Origin: Oxyruncus cristatus
Taxonomy: Eukaryota; Chordata; Aves; Passeriformes; Cotingidae
Direction of reading: 5' to 3'
Length of the DNA stretch: 64,000 nucleotides
NCBI GenBank assembly: GCA_013399855.1
Contig: VXAY01002602.1
Coordinates: 124,001-188,000, forward strand
The notes under the pieces are model-generated. The model was given only the letters and a program-made list of their open reading frames with translations. It ran no database searches and had not been told where the DNA came from. Every line of letters starts with the position of its first letter. Positions within the stretch are counted from its first letter, which is position 1. The position numbers and the translations under genes were made by a program. Of the stretch, positions 25,020 to 37,865 are shown one piece after another.

Positions 25020-25033
25020 GTTGCCTTGGCAAC
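25020..25033. promoter_or_regulatory. candidate RFX X-box palindrome
   Basis: GTTGCCTTGGCAAC fits the symmetric consensus of the X-box bound by RFX-family factors (GTNRCC, spacer, RGYAAC). A second half-site, GTTGCC, follows at about 25039. RFX sites are used in ciliary and immune gene promoters and enhancers, but such motifs also occur by chance in 64 kb. No transcription start or exon is seen beside it. Confidence 0.3.
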
Positions 25034-25059
25034 TTGTGTTGCCAAACAACAGGCTGGGT

Positions 25060-25073
25060 ACCTTCTAGAAGGT
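25060..25073. promoter_or_regulatory. palindrome with TTCnnGAA core
   Basis: ACCTTCTAGAAGGT is a perfect 14-bp palindrome containing TTCTAGAA, the geometry of two inverted heat-shock-factor pentamers. It lies 27 bp from the X-box-like palindrome, and its 14 bp recur at 23338-23351. A functional heat-shock element usually has three or more pentamers and only two are clear here. Confidence 0.25.
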
Positions 25074-28031
25074 TAAACTTTCAGGCTGCTGAGAGACTGA
25101 CTGCAATGACAGCAGAACAAATATCTTTTGCCAGATGCTTTGGTCACAAAGATAAAAACGCAAAACAAGATAATATTTTGCATATTTTTTCACAATCTTT
25201 GATGCTCTTTCCCATTTTCTTTGTGTTATATTTGTTGATAGCATTGGTTGTAATTAATCTGAATTCTAAATCCTCCTCTAAGTCTCACTTTGGATATACA
25301 ATATTTTCTCAAATCCCCTCATGATAGTACGTTTCCACACATGGTCTTCTGTACAATAGCAAATTTTGGTAGGATGGCTGAAGAGAACAAATTATTAATT
25401 TTTATGATATTTTTTATTCAATCTGTCTGCACTTTCTCTATTTGTGGGTGCTACAGTCTTCAAATATTTGTAATAATAATAAGATTACTGGGTGGGATTA
25501 GACACCTCTAGCTGCAGGGCAAATTTAAGGACAAATACAGCTGTTCCTATAATTGGTATGTCAATAAAGGCTACCTCTGGTGGGGTTGGAGCTTTAGACA
25601 AGCCTGCCTGGAGCAGATGGTACAGAGCTTCTCTCTGATCTAAGACACACCATTATCTACAGACACCCAGGTGGGAGTCCTCTGATCAAATGTAGATACC
25701 TGAATTTAAACTAGTTTCTCTAGGTTCTTTTTATTGCCAGTGAAAAGAAATAGAGACTGCTAGGAAGAAATTTATTTCAACCTAATATATACTAATAAAC
25801 TAGGAAAGATGAACTTTGCCCTATGTCTTCGTATTTTTCTCTGTTGTATATGAAAGAAGCTTAGTTTCTTGCTCAGGCACAGAGGTCTGCTCAATACCTA
25901 AAATTGGGTGATCTGAATCTACTTTTTTTAAGGTTTATGGAGACCGCAGTTATCATTGCCCTGGCCATTAGCTGAGTCTCATTTTGTGACTCTCCTGGAC
26001 ACATCTTTTCTGTTCTTAATTACATTAGTAGAGTCATTAGTCACTCTCAGCTACAGGTTAAGCTCATCACAAGTCATTCAACTTGCCTTAAACTAGCAGG
26101 CATCTGAGTTTGGCCAAAATTGCTCTACGGGAAGGCACTTCTATGCTATTCTTTCCAAATATTTGTACTATATTCTTTAAATTCCTCTTAATGCTGGGTT
26201 TAATTTGTGTTTGGGCATCAACTTGAGATGCAAATGAAAAAAAATATTTTTGTCTTCATTACAGCTGTCTGTATGTGAGCTGAATGTCTGACTATAACTG
26301 ATGGAGATACAGGACTCAATGCAGTTGCCAACCTGTGGGCAGCAGCTGCCATTTCACACTCCTTAGTGTAAAAGAAACTTCAGAATAAGGTTAAAAGATA
26401 TGGCACAGGAGCAATGAAAAAAATCTAAAAATTATAACCTGGACACCAACTGAATTTTTCCCTATGTTCAGTTGACCAGCTGTACCACAACATTATTAAA
26501 TAGTTCTCTGACAACTGGTATAAAGGATAAGGAAACATAATTCAGTAAAAGCTATAAAACCAATTATAGGCTCAAGGTTTATTATATGATATAGGTTCAA
26601 GGGTGAAAGTTTTTATTAGTTTTTTGTTGTGAACAATTCTCTCCAGATGGGCATAGGGACAGTGTTTATAAAGAAGGTAAAGGAACTGTTACAATAAATT
26701 ATAAAAGCAGAGTGTTAATTGCTTATCTGGGAGTCTGTTTTCCAGAACTGTGGCTGTTCTGGAAACAGTGGACCGTTTCTGAAAATAATGTGTAAACACT
26801 GTGTATGATAAGAATTCACCCTAAAATACAGTCACCTCCTCATTTTCTACTATTTTGTTTTTAAGTGATTTGATTGTGTCTGGTTGCAAGTCATAAATAA
26901 ATGAACGTACATTTATAGAAAGCCCTTCAACATTTTCTGTAAGAACTTGGTACAAAATAAGCATAGTTAAGTCAGTGTGTTTTTGATGTGCCCTCAATTG
27001 AATTCCATTTTCTTATTTTTCTTTCTGTTTTCTGGGACACCTGGGTCATTTCCTCCCTATCCAGATACCTTGGAACCTCAGGCAACGTAAATTGGCAGAG
27101 ATCTGTTGATTTCATTGACAATGTATTAATCTACTTTATCTTAGAGTAGCTCCAGAGTTATAGTAGGTGACTGTATAGAACCAGATATGTTCGGTATATA
27201 TTCAAGATATCAAACTTCTATGCCAAAGGTATACATGCAGCATCCTCCTCTGGGAGAAGGACTCACCAAATATGCAGTGTATCATACATATATTTCAAAA
27301 ATGTGCCGTCAGAAGTAGTGTGCCTGGTCCCTCTGGGCTCAAGGTACTGACACTTTTCCTTTATCTATCAGTGATCATGGAAATTTTTAGAGTGATAATT
27401 GTGTCTTTTTTCTTTCTCTTTCACTAAAAAAGTAATCTAGCTTCTTTTTATTTATTCTTATATTCCAGTTTTACTTCTTTAATCCCAGTTTTCTATTTCT
27501 CCTTAAAAATCCAACACCTGCTCATAAACATCTTCAATGATTCTGACAGGAAGTAAATCCAAAATGAAAGATAAAATAACTTGTGGTTTAGGATTTCTCT
27601 ATAAAACAACAAAGAGAGAGGATTCTGGTTTACAAAAATGAAATCATTTTCTCTATAAGCTCCAACTGTCCCATTCACTGCCACAGTTACCAACACATAT
27701 ATTTTGGACATCAACTTGTCTGTGAGGTCCCATATAGGAAACTATAGCTTCTCTGAAATGTTGAAAGTTTTTAATCTTAAAATCCTTTCACCCCTCTTGA
27801 AAAGAAATTAAAGGAAAGTGGTTAAGACTGTAGATGAAGAAAACGCTTGGAATCATTCTTGATTTCTGTTATTTATATGCTGATTGAGAAAGAATGTAAC
27901 AATATCTCTGATTACTCCTAACCTTCAGTAGAACATTGGTTCAAATATACTGAGTTAAGGTTTTATTCTTTATCTAATGTATGGAAGTCAATTGAAAAGA
28001 AATTACTAGAAATTATTCAAACTCTTTATTT

Positions 28032-28070
28032 AACAAACAAACAAACAAAACCCCCAAAACCAAAACAAAC
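28032..28070. repeat. (AAAC)n/(A,C)-rich simple repeat
   Basis: An AACAAACAAACAAAC run followed by CCCCCAAAACC. Low-complexity sequence with no gene context. Confidence 0.85.
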
Positions 28071-31000
28071 TCTCAGAAAGGCCACAAAGAAATAACACAC
28101 ACTGAAACTAATAATGATTTACCATGAAAACTTGCTTTCATGAAAATCTAACCAATTGGTTGGCACTTGTTGACATTAAGTTTTCACTACAAAAAAAGGC
28201 CTAAATTCTGTACATTTTCTGTAAAAGGAGGAGAAAATAAAAGGAAGAAAAGTGTCCCACATTGGATTTCCTATTTTATTTAACTAGTTTTTTATAAAAT
28301 ATTACCAAGATATCATATTTTTTATCTGTTTAAATATTAATACAATTTGCCAGTGGTATATGGTGCTTGGTCACCCTTTGCTGTGTGGGTACCATATGCT
28401 TTATACGGGGCAAGGCAGGATCTTATGACAAGGAGGAAAGATTGCTTTGCTGTTTCCTCTAGAACACCTCTGTCTGCTCACCCAAGGGGTGGTTTTGGGA
28501 TACCGTACAGGGCGAGCAGAGAGAAATACACATCCAACACAAGATCCTGCACTATGACTTCAGGCTCACTGACTCCTCAGCTGTGGTTAAGCTGAACTGA
28601 GCTGAGGCTGGACACACTGAATGTAGCTGCCTGATGTTACCTGAGCTGGAAGTGATTGCTGAATGGACTGAAAATTATTCCTGTTGCAAAAAAGCATTGG
28701 ACAAGTCCGTAAGGCCAGAGCATGAGAGGACAAGACAGAGGAAGAGGAAAAGCTTTCAGCAGCACCGAAGTGACACTGGTTTTGAAAGCCTTCTGAAAAC
28801 ATAAGATGTAAGCAGCAGGAGGGATTTCTAGAGGCATGGATCAAACCCACAGCCAAGCCCGACTGATGACAGAGAAAATATATTTTTTTCTCTAGAAATC
28901 ACTGGACTGGCAAGCCATGCAGAGGAAAGAATTTCTTACATGGACGTAGTGGACAGTAATTTTTAAGACTTTTTATTTACTTTCATTTGAGAGACTAGAA
29001 TTTTCTCCATTTTTATAGTCTACTTGTGCTTCTGATGAAAAACTAACAGAAGTGACAGTTGTGTATAGTTAGATATATTTGCTTTCTGGGGGAAGATAGG
29101 TGGTTATAATAATTTGTATATTATTTTAGAGAAGGAAGGAAGGAAGACCACTTTCTTCCCTGCTGTCCTCTGGTAAAGTTAGAACTTTAAATAATTTTGA
29201 TTGGTTTTACGTTGACATTAAACATATTTTTACTGTTTGTTTAACAAGTTTAACTTGACCTTAGGCAAGTCATGTTTCCCATCGAGGTTTTAACACAGGA
29301 GAACTTAATGACTTATAATCATAAAGATATGACATTTTGAGAACTCAGGGTTATTAACAAATTTCTCTGTTTAGGTGCATTTTCTCTCTGTCACAAAAAT
29401 TATGAGTTTCTGGTTTTCACTAAAAAGATAAATCAGGAGGTTTCTGTATTTTTCAACACAATACCAAAAATGTAATGGGTCAGTATAATATGAAAATCTT
29501 TCTTACAGCTCCTAAGGCAGAAAAAGACTAGTGAGCTCAGAGTTATTTCAGTCATTACTTATAACTCACTGAGGAGATTCTTAAAAGACAATACAAGAAG
29601 GCAGGTAAAAGAGAATGACACAGAGATTCCTAACTAAATTTATTAATATGTGCTGATTCAATGACAGAACTTGTTGATATATTTTCAGTAAACACTGCAG
29701 TAAATGAATTTTAACAATCTGTCTTTGTGAGCAGTAAATTATGATTTTATTTTATAATAAAAAAGAAAAATAAGTGACTGACCATTTTGAATCCACATTT
29801 TATTTTTAATCTCAACAAAAGTAAGAGAAAGAAAAGCCATGTCCACAATTACTATGAATTGGAACGACAGGTAGAAATTAGGGCTGGAAAATATAAGGAA
29901 AGGATTTAGAACCTTATAGGATACTGAAGGATTTTACAACCACTTAACAATTTCCTCAGAAGTCTGGACCAAGGTTGTGCTGCTGAGCTACATCAGAGCT
30001 GGGCAAGGGTAATATAGATGATGAGGCCCAGAAGAGGCAGGGGAGGTTACAGCAGAGGTTACAATAAGAAGAGATTTTACAAGAGTTGAATTTCTGTGGC
30101 TGGCCTGGACTCATGGAATAAAATTGATTGCACAGTGACTTGGCTTCAGCCCATTTGCAGCAGTGTGTAAGTTAGGTGCCTAATTACTGGAAGCTTCCCT
30201 CCTGTCAGGAGAGACAGAGAAGCTTCTGCAGGCAGAGAATTAGACCTTAATGGCCTAAATAAATATCTGTAGATGCCATCCTTTCCCTCCTAACCCTCTC
30301 TCCCGAAGGAAGCTTTGTCTAACGATCCAAACTAGGTAATTTAGTAAGTACCAATTCTGTACTCCCTAAGATGAGCCCAGGTCTTTGCTCATAACACTTC
30401 CTTATTGAAAAAAGCAAACATTTACAAAACATTTACTGATAAATGACTGATGCTCAAAGTTTTACTAATATGAACAATTTTTATTCCTGAGTAGTTCTGC
30501 TAAAATCAAGCAGACCATTTACATAAGTAAGAAATGTCACATAAATACATTCAAGCCACTTTTTAACGGCTATAACTCACTCTGCTTGCTCTGAACTCAA
30601 GATCCAGTGCAGTTGCTGACATTTCATGAAGCACATAGCTGACTCAAGGCTTCTCAGATGCACAGGTATGGGAAGGAGAGGGGTAAAGAGCTGGAGACAG
30701 GTTGTGACACAAACCTAAGAATTAAAACTCTTGTCCCAACGCAGAACTAGGGACTTGTAAAGTTGAATTTACAGTCTTATTACTGCAGTTGAGACGTGAA
30801 GGATTCTGGCACATGTGGTGAGACATGTTGCTGAGAGAAACCATAACATGGTCTTGATAAGTAATCACAAACCACACAACAAAGCACCATTTACTTTAGC
30901 AGCTTTTGGCCATCAACCTGAGAGGTCTTCTCTGAATTTCACTTAACTGCTTGTCTCCTGCCAGGAGTTCCTCATGGTTTTAAAGTACTTGGCAGAGATT

Positions 31001-31298
31001 GGGTACTCCATACCAATAAAAGGAGAAACCTTCTGACCAAACGGCTGCCATATGAACCCTCTACACAAGGGCTAGAGTTCTCCTCAGTGTGGGAAATGAC
31101 ATGCTTTATGTGGGGTGGAAAAAGTCCTGTCAGAAATGGACTAGTAAAGAGAATGAAGAGAACAGCCTAAATGCTGTAAAGTCAGAAGTTCTTAATGTTG
31201 TTTAACATGTTTCAATATGGCTTTTTGTATGTTTTTTGCTAAGTCACAGCTTCTTCTTCCCAAAATGCTTTTAGGAATCTGTTATCTCTACTTAGGAA

Positions 31299-31553
31299 TG
31301 TGCTGGGAAGATATCTAGAAGGTTTCTTATTGGCCTTTATTAACCCTTTCCTATTGGATGTTAACCCTTACTTGTTATTGGTGGATTCTGTAAACTTTTA
31401 GGGTTTTCCGTTGGTGTTTTTCTGATCCCCCTGAAGCCTATATATGACCCCTTCACCACAATAAATCTCTCTCTTGCTCGCCTCTCTCCTCTGGTCTGTG
31501 TGGGTCCGTGCTGGGCTCCCTGGGGCCAGGCAAAAGGGGGCAGTGGGGGAGCA
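31299..31553 (+). mobile_element. possible retroviral-type LTR
   Basis: The segment has LTR-like promoter architecture. Several inverted CCAAT motifs (TTATTGG, CTATTGG, TTATTGG) lie upstream of a TATA-like CCTATATATGA (31438-31448). An AATAAA (31460-31465) follows closely, and then a C/T-rich 'CTCTCTCTTGCTCGCCTCTCTCC' region passes into 'GGGTCCGTGCTGGGCTCC'. Close TATA and AATAAA followed by a pyrimidine-rich R/U5 region is common in gamma-type endogenous retroviruses. A TG at 31299 and a CA near 31553 are only candidate ends. I cannot match a target duplication or a primer binding site. It could instead be an ordinary promoter-like sequence. Confidence 0.4.
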
Positions 31554-32149
31554 TTCACCCACCAGGTGATGAGCTGATCACTCTAAACCTGTGGTGCCCC
31601 TTATACCCAAATCACCACCGCACCTCAGTGTACCAAGGATGTTCATGGCAGGCAGAAAGAGGTTGGCTCTGCGCTACTTGTACATTCCATGGGGTGGTAT
31701 GATTGCTGTATTTCCCCACGGATTGCTCAAGGAAGTAAAGAGCACTTTGACTACAGGAATCCTCTCCTATATCATGCATGTTCTGAAGGAGGATATATCA
31801 TGCTTACCCTCCATTACTTCTTCCCAGGCCTCTTCCCTTTGTATCTAGTTTCTCTGCACAGCCCTTCCATGTGCCTGAACAAGCTGCATAGCATCCAGTC
31901 AGGCCAGGAAGTCACCATGAAAATGCTTTTGCAAGCTCATACTTAACTGTCTCCATGTCATCAAGGTCAGGTCCTACCCAGGGTAAAAATACCTTTTACA
32001 ACATGAAGAAAGGATAGGAACCCAGTGGGTCACCTTACGTTGAGATCTGATTCCGAGATCCACTGGACACACATCAGATGGAAACTACATAATGAAGTGG
32101 TGAGCATGAGTATGTTCATAGTATGCTTTTCTTGTTAGGTTTCCCAACT
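31554..32149. other. G/C-richer unassigned sequence between LTR-like block and CR1
   Basis: Overlapping plus-strand open frames (31508-31702, 31591-31848, 31689-31946) occur in different frames with no recognisable product. The stretch could be degraded internal sequence of the element whose LTR-like block precedes it, but no retroviral motif is visible. No gene is called. Confidence 0.4.
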
Positions 32150-32438
32150 GATCTCTGGTGACCAGTGACAGGACCCGAGGGAATGGCCTGAAGTTGTGTC
32201 GCAGAGGTTGAGGTTGCATATTAGCAAAAGGTTTTTCATCCTAGGGGTGTTTGGGCACCGGAACAGGCTCCCCATGAAAGTGGTCACAGCATCAAGCCTG
32301 ACAGACTTCAAGAAGTGTTTGGATGATACTCTCAGGCACATGGTGTGATTCTTGGGGAGGGTCCTGTGAAGGGCTGGGAGTTGTACTCAATGTTCCTTGT
32401 GTGTCCCTTCCAACTCAGCATATTCTGTGATTCTGTAA
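32150..32438 (+). mobile_element. CR1 LINE 3' end, well preserved
   Basis: Plus orientation: 'ATCTCTGGTGACCAGTGACA', 'GAATGGCCTGAAGTTGTGTC', 'GGAACAGGCTCCCCATG', 'GTGGTCACAGCATCAAGCCT', 'CTCAGGCACATGGTGTGATT' and the tail 'TATTCTGTGATTCTGT'. It covers the last part of ORF2 and the 3' UTR. The blocks sit close to the avian consensus as I know it, so this is one of the younger copies. Its 3' UTR (CTCAGGCACATGGTG) differs from that of the other copies here and marks a distinct CR1 subfamily. The minus-strand open frame at 32135-32341 is an artefact. Confidence 0.93.
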
Positions 32439-34255
32439 GTGTTTCTCTCTGCAACAAGAAGGCAAGTAAGGCAAAAGTGTACCAGGATCCTGTCCTTGTC
32501 ATCAAGGTGGTAGCTACTCTTTTCTCTCACCTTTTTATTTACACTCTCATGTTCTAAGTGCTCATTGAGTTGCAGGATCTCCTCACTCTGTTCCCTGACA
32601 CCATCCAAGATGGTTGACCCCACCAAGGAAAGGAATCTTGACCGTAGAGGTCTGTGTCAGGAGTCACAACCACTGTGGGGCTTTTCTCCTTCCTGTCTGG
32701 TGACAAATCCCAGGATAGAACATCCATGGGAACTTTTATACATTTGATCCTATGACACAAATACTGTTCCTTTTTTTCTACTATTTTTCTCATAGTCTCC
32801 TTGTTTTATTTTTTTCCTTTAACCCCTTTTGTCCTCGGGGAGACCTCACGTTTTGTTAAAAACTAGTTCTGAACACAACGTTAGGAGCCACCCTGGTTCA
32901 TCATGGCTCTGAAGAGAGCATATCTGAGCCTCTTTTGCTACAGCCAGGTACATTCTGGGACACGCAACTGCCTTATTTAGCCATGGCTGCCCCCATCAAG
33001 CCAACGTTCAATTAGTTTCCCAAAGCCCTACTTAGTTACACATTTTTGAGATTCATTTACAACTGAACAGGCATAGACTCTGTAAATCTTAATCATGCAA
33101 AAAATCTGAATGATCACAAGTAAAAATATGCGGATGAGTAAGGTTTGCAGGATCAGACCACTAATTAATAAATGTCAGTAAAGTACTTACAATGAAAGAT
33201 GTTATGGGAGTACAGCAGATTCTAATTAAAACATCAGATTTATTTCCACAAGTTAGTCATGGACTTTGCAAAAGATCAGTGTTTCCAGAACTTTATAAAC
33301 TTGAGAAAAATTTCTTTTCGCATGAACTATGTTTATACTAAAATTTCTATTCCATATATTAAAACAAAAATAAAGCAAAGTATTGAAAAATGTTAACTGA
33401 TGGCTTAAGGCTGACTGAAGGAGACCTTGCAGTCTATCCTTTTATATTGCAATCTACTGTGCACTGTGTTAAAAGGCATTTATTTTTGATTCACAAAGGA
33501 TTTCAGACAGTGAGCAGTGCTATAAGAGTTCTCAAGAAAATATTTTAAATCCTTCCATTGAATGGACTATTTGGTGAAGTCAGATTTTTTAAAGATGAAT
33601 AAATCACATCTGATTCCACTTGGCTATATAAACACAAAGAAACATCAGGGACTACTATTTTTCTTCTGGTTCTCAATACTAGTTATAGAAATATGATTTA
33701 TGTGTATGCTGACATAAAAACAGAAAGTAAAAGGACCATAGCTTAAACATTTCCCCCAGATAAAAATTAAAATGTGTTATTCTGCCACAAAATTACAACA
33801 TTTGCAAAATATTAGGCTTGGTGAAACATTCAGATTCCCAAAAGAGTATTTTAAGTGCTTTTGCAGCAAATGTTTTTTTCTTCTCTTCCAGCATTAGAAA
33901 GAAAGAATGTAAGATTAACAGACTAAAGGGAGAAGGAGTATTGTATACACTTTTCTGATGCTAATATATAAATTTTATTGTCACCAGAAAACCGGTGTAT
34001 TTAAAGTCTAATATTTTAGAAAATCCCTCTGTCTCTAAACCAGCCCACTAAAATATTCATTTTTCTAAAGCAGTTCTCCAGTTTCCACTTTTACCTTACT
34101 ATTTTTCTTTTTATTTCTGTTTTAAATAAATGATCATGTATCTGGAGCTCACACTAGGTAATACCTACTCCAGAAACAGTAACACAACTATCAGCAGGTT
34201 TATTTTAAGAATTATGTGTTACTTAAGGATACGAGTGGAAGTGCATTTTTTTAAG

Positions 34256-34301
34256 TTTGGTTGTTTTGTTTTGTTTTGTTTTGTTTTATTTTGTTTTTTT
34301 T
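34256..34301. repeat. (TTTTG)n pentanucleotide repeat
   Basis: Five to six near-perfect GTTTT units with one A interruption, ending in a T run. Low complexity, with no gene nearby. Confidence 0.9.
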
Positions 34302-34385
34302 AAGGAGAAAAATAGTATGTGCCTGCCAGGTGGGGATTTAGAAGCTCTCAGAGCTTTATTCTAAATTTCCTATTATACAAGGATA

Positions 34386-34399
34386 GTTCCCATGGTAAC
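34386..34399. promoter_or_regulatory. candidate X-box-like palindrome
   Basis: GTTCCCATGGTAAC resembles the RFX X-box (GTTGCCATGGTAAC type) with one deviation in the left half. It stands alone in AT-rich DNA with no exon nearby. It could well be chance. Confidence 0.2.
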
Positions 34400-34955
34400 A
34401 ATTACATCATTTGACACACATGTTACTGAAGGAAAACAGAAAAATTTAATAAAGAAACACACATTTACCATTGTGCGATGTGAATGGATTTACTTATTGC
34501 CTAATTATGTTTCTTAAAAATGGGAGACTGCAACAGTTTTCAATGTCAGTATGACCACTTGCCTGTCAAAATTATCATTTCTGCTCCCAGTTCTTTGCAG
34601 CTCCAAATCACCCTCTGCCATTCATTTCTTAGAAATCTTGACACTGCTCAACTATTGTTGAAAAAAAACCTACTCTACCTCTGCCATTTCTTTCTGGAAG
34701 CTCATGCTCTTTCTGATGCTGAATGGTATTGGAAATTTTCTTTAAAAATTTAAAATAAAATAAAATAATATAAAATAAATGCAACTTGACTGGGAGAGAT
34801 GAATGATTTTGCTAGGGGTATTTGCTTACAAACGGTTTTCACAAATTTAGCCAGCTGTTTGCCAGACAATTTAGATTATTCATGATCCTTATAGGAGTAT
34901 GCAAAGAATAATAACTTTTTGTGCTCATGTCCTCAACATACGACCCACTTACAAA

Positions 34956-34971
34956 TACTACATATGTAGTA
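34956..34971. repeat. 16-bp perfect palindrome
   Basis: TACTACATATGTAGTA is its own reverse complement, with an NdeI-type CATATG centre. It has no spacer and lies in unique DNA. Confidence 0.85.
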
Positions 34972-37865
34972 CAATGAGTAACACAGTAAAGATCTGCAAG
35001 CAAGAGTTGTGTTATCCAGACTTTTCCTATTGGTCAGTATACTTTTCTCCTTCAGTTTTTTTAACTCCGTTCTGTGTATTTTCATTTAATTTCTGCCTCT
35101 CAGACTATAATCTCTCCTGAGTACCTGACTCAGTTCTTTGGAATTTTAAAACCTAATTCTGCCTTCCTTTCCTAACAATTAATTATTATCACCTGTTATC
35201 TATGCCTAAGCTTGAAGTAAATCTCTTGACTCCTTCTTCTTAATTTTTTTTGGTGGCTGCATGAGACTCTGCTTCTTGATAAAACAAGAAAATCCTTCTG
35301 TCCTTCTGTTTTGTAATTTCTCTAGTGGTTATTTGAATTCTTACTTTCTTTTACTAAATAAAATTGGGAATATACTAGGACATGTCTGTGTGTATCAATC
35401 TGGAACAAAATTAGGATGGATATTTAACTGCATTAACCTTCATGAGTCAGACAAAAGAAAAAAATTCTTTTTCTTTTTTTCAATCTTATGAGGGTACACA
35501 TTTTCTAAAGATTTAAACCTCGTGTTCAAACACTAAAATAGGCACACAGCCTACCCACAAACTGTGTAACCCTGAAAAACACTGCAACAATTCCGCTACT
35601 GGCTCCTTAGGATAAGTGCTGTTTAAATTCATTCATTTCCTGGGAAATGATTTTCTGATCTATCAAGGTAAATAGGTACTGTGGGATGCAAAATTAATCA
35701 AGGAAAAGGAAATGAGGTCTTTTTTATGTTGCTTTCTATCAAAGAAGCCTCTCATTATTGCAGCGGACTAAAGTGAAGTCAAGTGGCCAAAGATAAGTGG
35801 GGGAACACAACTTAGAAGCAGTGAGAAAAGGGCTGGGCTGGATAGCTCTTCTCTGAGAGACAGGAGAAGAGAATCTTTTGTGGGTGACTGAATTTCACTA
35901 ATATAAATCCTAAGACCTTCTACAAAAAGTTCCTTTCTCTTTGTCCTATATATGGGAATTGCAAAAGAAATGGTCTAAAAAAGTCTTCAAATGAAGTTTG
36001 CAAGTCCATAGTTTTTCAGAGGGGATTTTGCACCTGAGATCTTCAGGGGCATTGAAATTACTCCTTCGTAGCTCTAGTTGCACAGAAAGTTAAGGTAGCT
36101 CAGTTTTGCAAAACTGACACTGTTTTGTTCAAATCATGTAAACCTATGTACTTGTATGACCAGATTCAGCTTCCCGATTTGTCCAACTCCTTTACAGCCC
36201 CTTTCAGTGTTATATAAGGTAATGACTTATTTTCCAGGGCTTTTGTTTTCCTTTACATTTTTGCATAGTTAAAAACACTTGGATATCTTTTTTCAATTTC
36301 ATAAAGAGGTTTATAGGAAACAATTTCCTCAAAACACTGCTCGTTTTGTTGTGTAGTGCCTTGTATTCCCAAGTTCTTACTTATGACCTTTCATGCTGGA
36401 GACAGATTATACCTAAACAGACACCTCAGTCTTCAGAGAAGACTCGCATCAGAAAAGAGGTGAAATGAAAGTGGAGGCAACTTAGCACTTCCATCACTTT
36501 CCAAGGTCTGCAAGTCTCTAGTGCTTTCTTAACAAAAAAGGTGTCCACTGAAAATCCTGGCCATGCAACTATGTAACCTTGGTGGCACTCCTTCTTTTCA
36601 AATAATTCAAGATTCATTTGTTATTTAGGTACATTATTTAACATTATTATATTTGTGTTATTCATCCCAATATGTATGCTGACACTTGAAATCTTAACTG
36701 TGTTGCATATTTTGATGTTTAATTTTTCCTCAGGCTCTAGCCCCAGGAGCCTGAGGACTCTTGTATCTTCTTTGAGAAATTAAAGAGGGAATTTGTGTCT
36801 GGGGGATCCTCTGAGTCTGACTAACATGAGACTCATAAAAGTGGATCCCTGCAACTGCTGAGTGACTGATGAGGTAATAGAATGCTGACTCCATGACTAC
36901 TCTATCACTCTAACTCACCATAAATCTGCCCTGCGGCTGAAAGAAGCCATCTGATTCCCATATCTGCATATAGTAAGCACATTTTTCCAACCAGATGGCC
37001 AAAGAAACAAATTATGTCAGTAATCCGGTGCAAAACTGCTTGTTTGTTTGTTTTCTTGATTTATATGTCGTGGAGATCAATTTGCATAGCTGCATGAATA
37101 CTTGTGCTGATAAATAGGAATGTATAACTGGGGACAAGAAGAATAGTGTGGCCATCATTTTGGACAGTAAAAGTGAATTTATTTCATTTAAAAGCGGCCA
37201 TGTAGCTGTGAACTGACTTAGACAACTAGATCATAACAACTTCTGTACAGCCCTCCTTAAGTTTTCACCTGTTCTTTTCATCCTGAGATGGACTGCTGAG
37301 AGGGAGCATCTCTCCTGCAGTAAGATTCCCAAAGACCTTGGATGGCAGGAGTTTCAATTACCATCCCACAGGCTGATTAGCTCTCTTTTACAGAACCATT
37401 GTTTTTCTTCATCCAAACATAAGCAAGGCTAATTAAGAGAGATCTCAGTATCTATACCCTTCTTAAGCTTCTGTCACCCAAGATGTTGCTCTGCATACTA
37501 TGCTATTTAAAGAGTTAGTAAGTTGAACTCATACTTCCGTTTAAAAAAACTAGAGAAAATCTAAAATGAAATTCAATGTGTAAAACATTCAATCAAAACC
37601 TGAATTACAATCTCAGTTGTGGACTAATTCCAAAAAAAGGCAAGTCAGTCTGATAACAAGAATGCAGAGTGATGCAGGCTCAACGATTTACTTTTGTTCA
37701 TAATGAAAAAATGCAATCCTCAGTGCCAGGTATGTTCTACTACAAACATAATTAAGACATTGATGCTGATCTAAACTGGAAACACAAGGAAAACAGAAGA
37801 ATAGAAGATTTTCCTTTGACTTCAATGTAGTAGTAATTGACCCTTAGATTTTATTGTTGTTTTTG

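Larger units (their letters stand above)
19811..31298. other. long unique stretch, no gene or transposon recognised
   Basis: About 11.5 kb of AT-rich DNA with no repeat family I can name and no exon. Minor items: an 8-bp unit CTGCAAAT repeated three times near 22034-22058, an 18-bp palindrome at 23336-23353, a pair of protein-site-like palindromes at 25020-25073, an AAAC-rich tract at 28032-28070, a GGAA run near 29131-29147, and a G/C-richer segment at about 28340-28890. The open frames in this interval are short, scattered on both strands and unrecognised. Confidence 0.5.

Noticed and set aside
30120..30290. Stretch with TTAGGTGCCTAATTACTGG considered as an ancient amniote repeat
   Set aside because: Only about 20 bp looks familiar, and I could not follow a repeat body on either side.
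31508..31946. Three overlapping plus-strand frames after the LTR-like block considered as retroviral gag or pol
   Set aside because: No zinc knuckle, protease, RT or integrase motif is visible, and the frames shift relative to one another.
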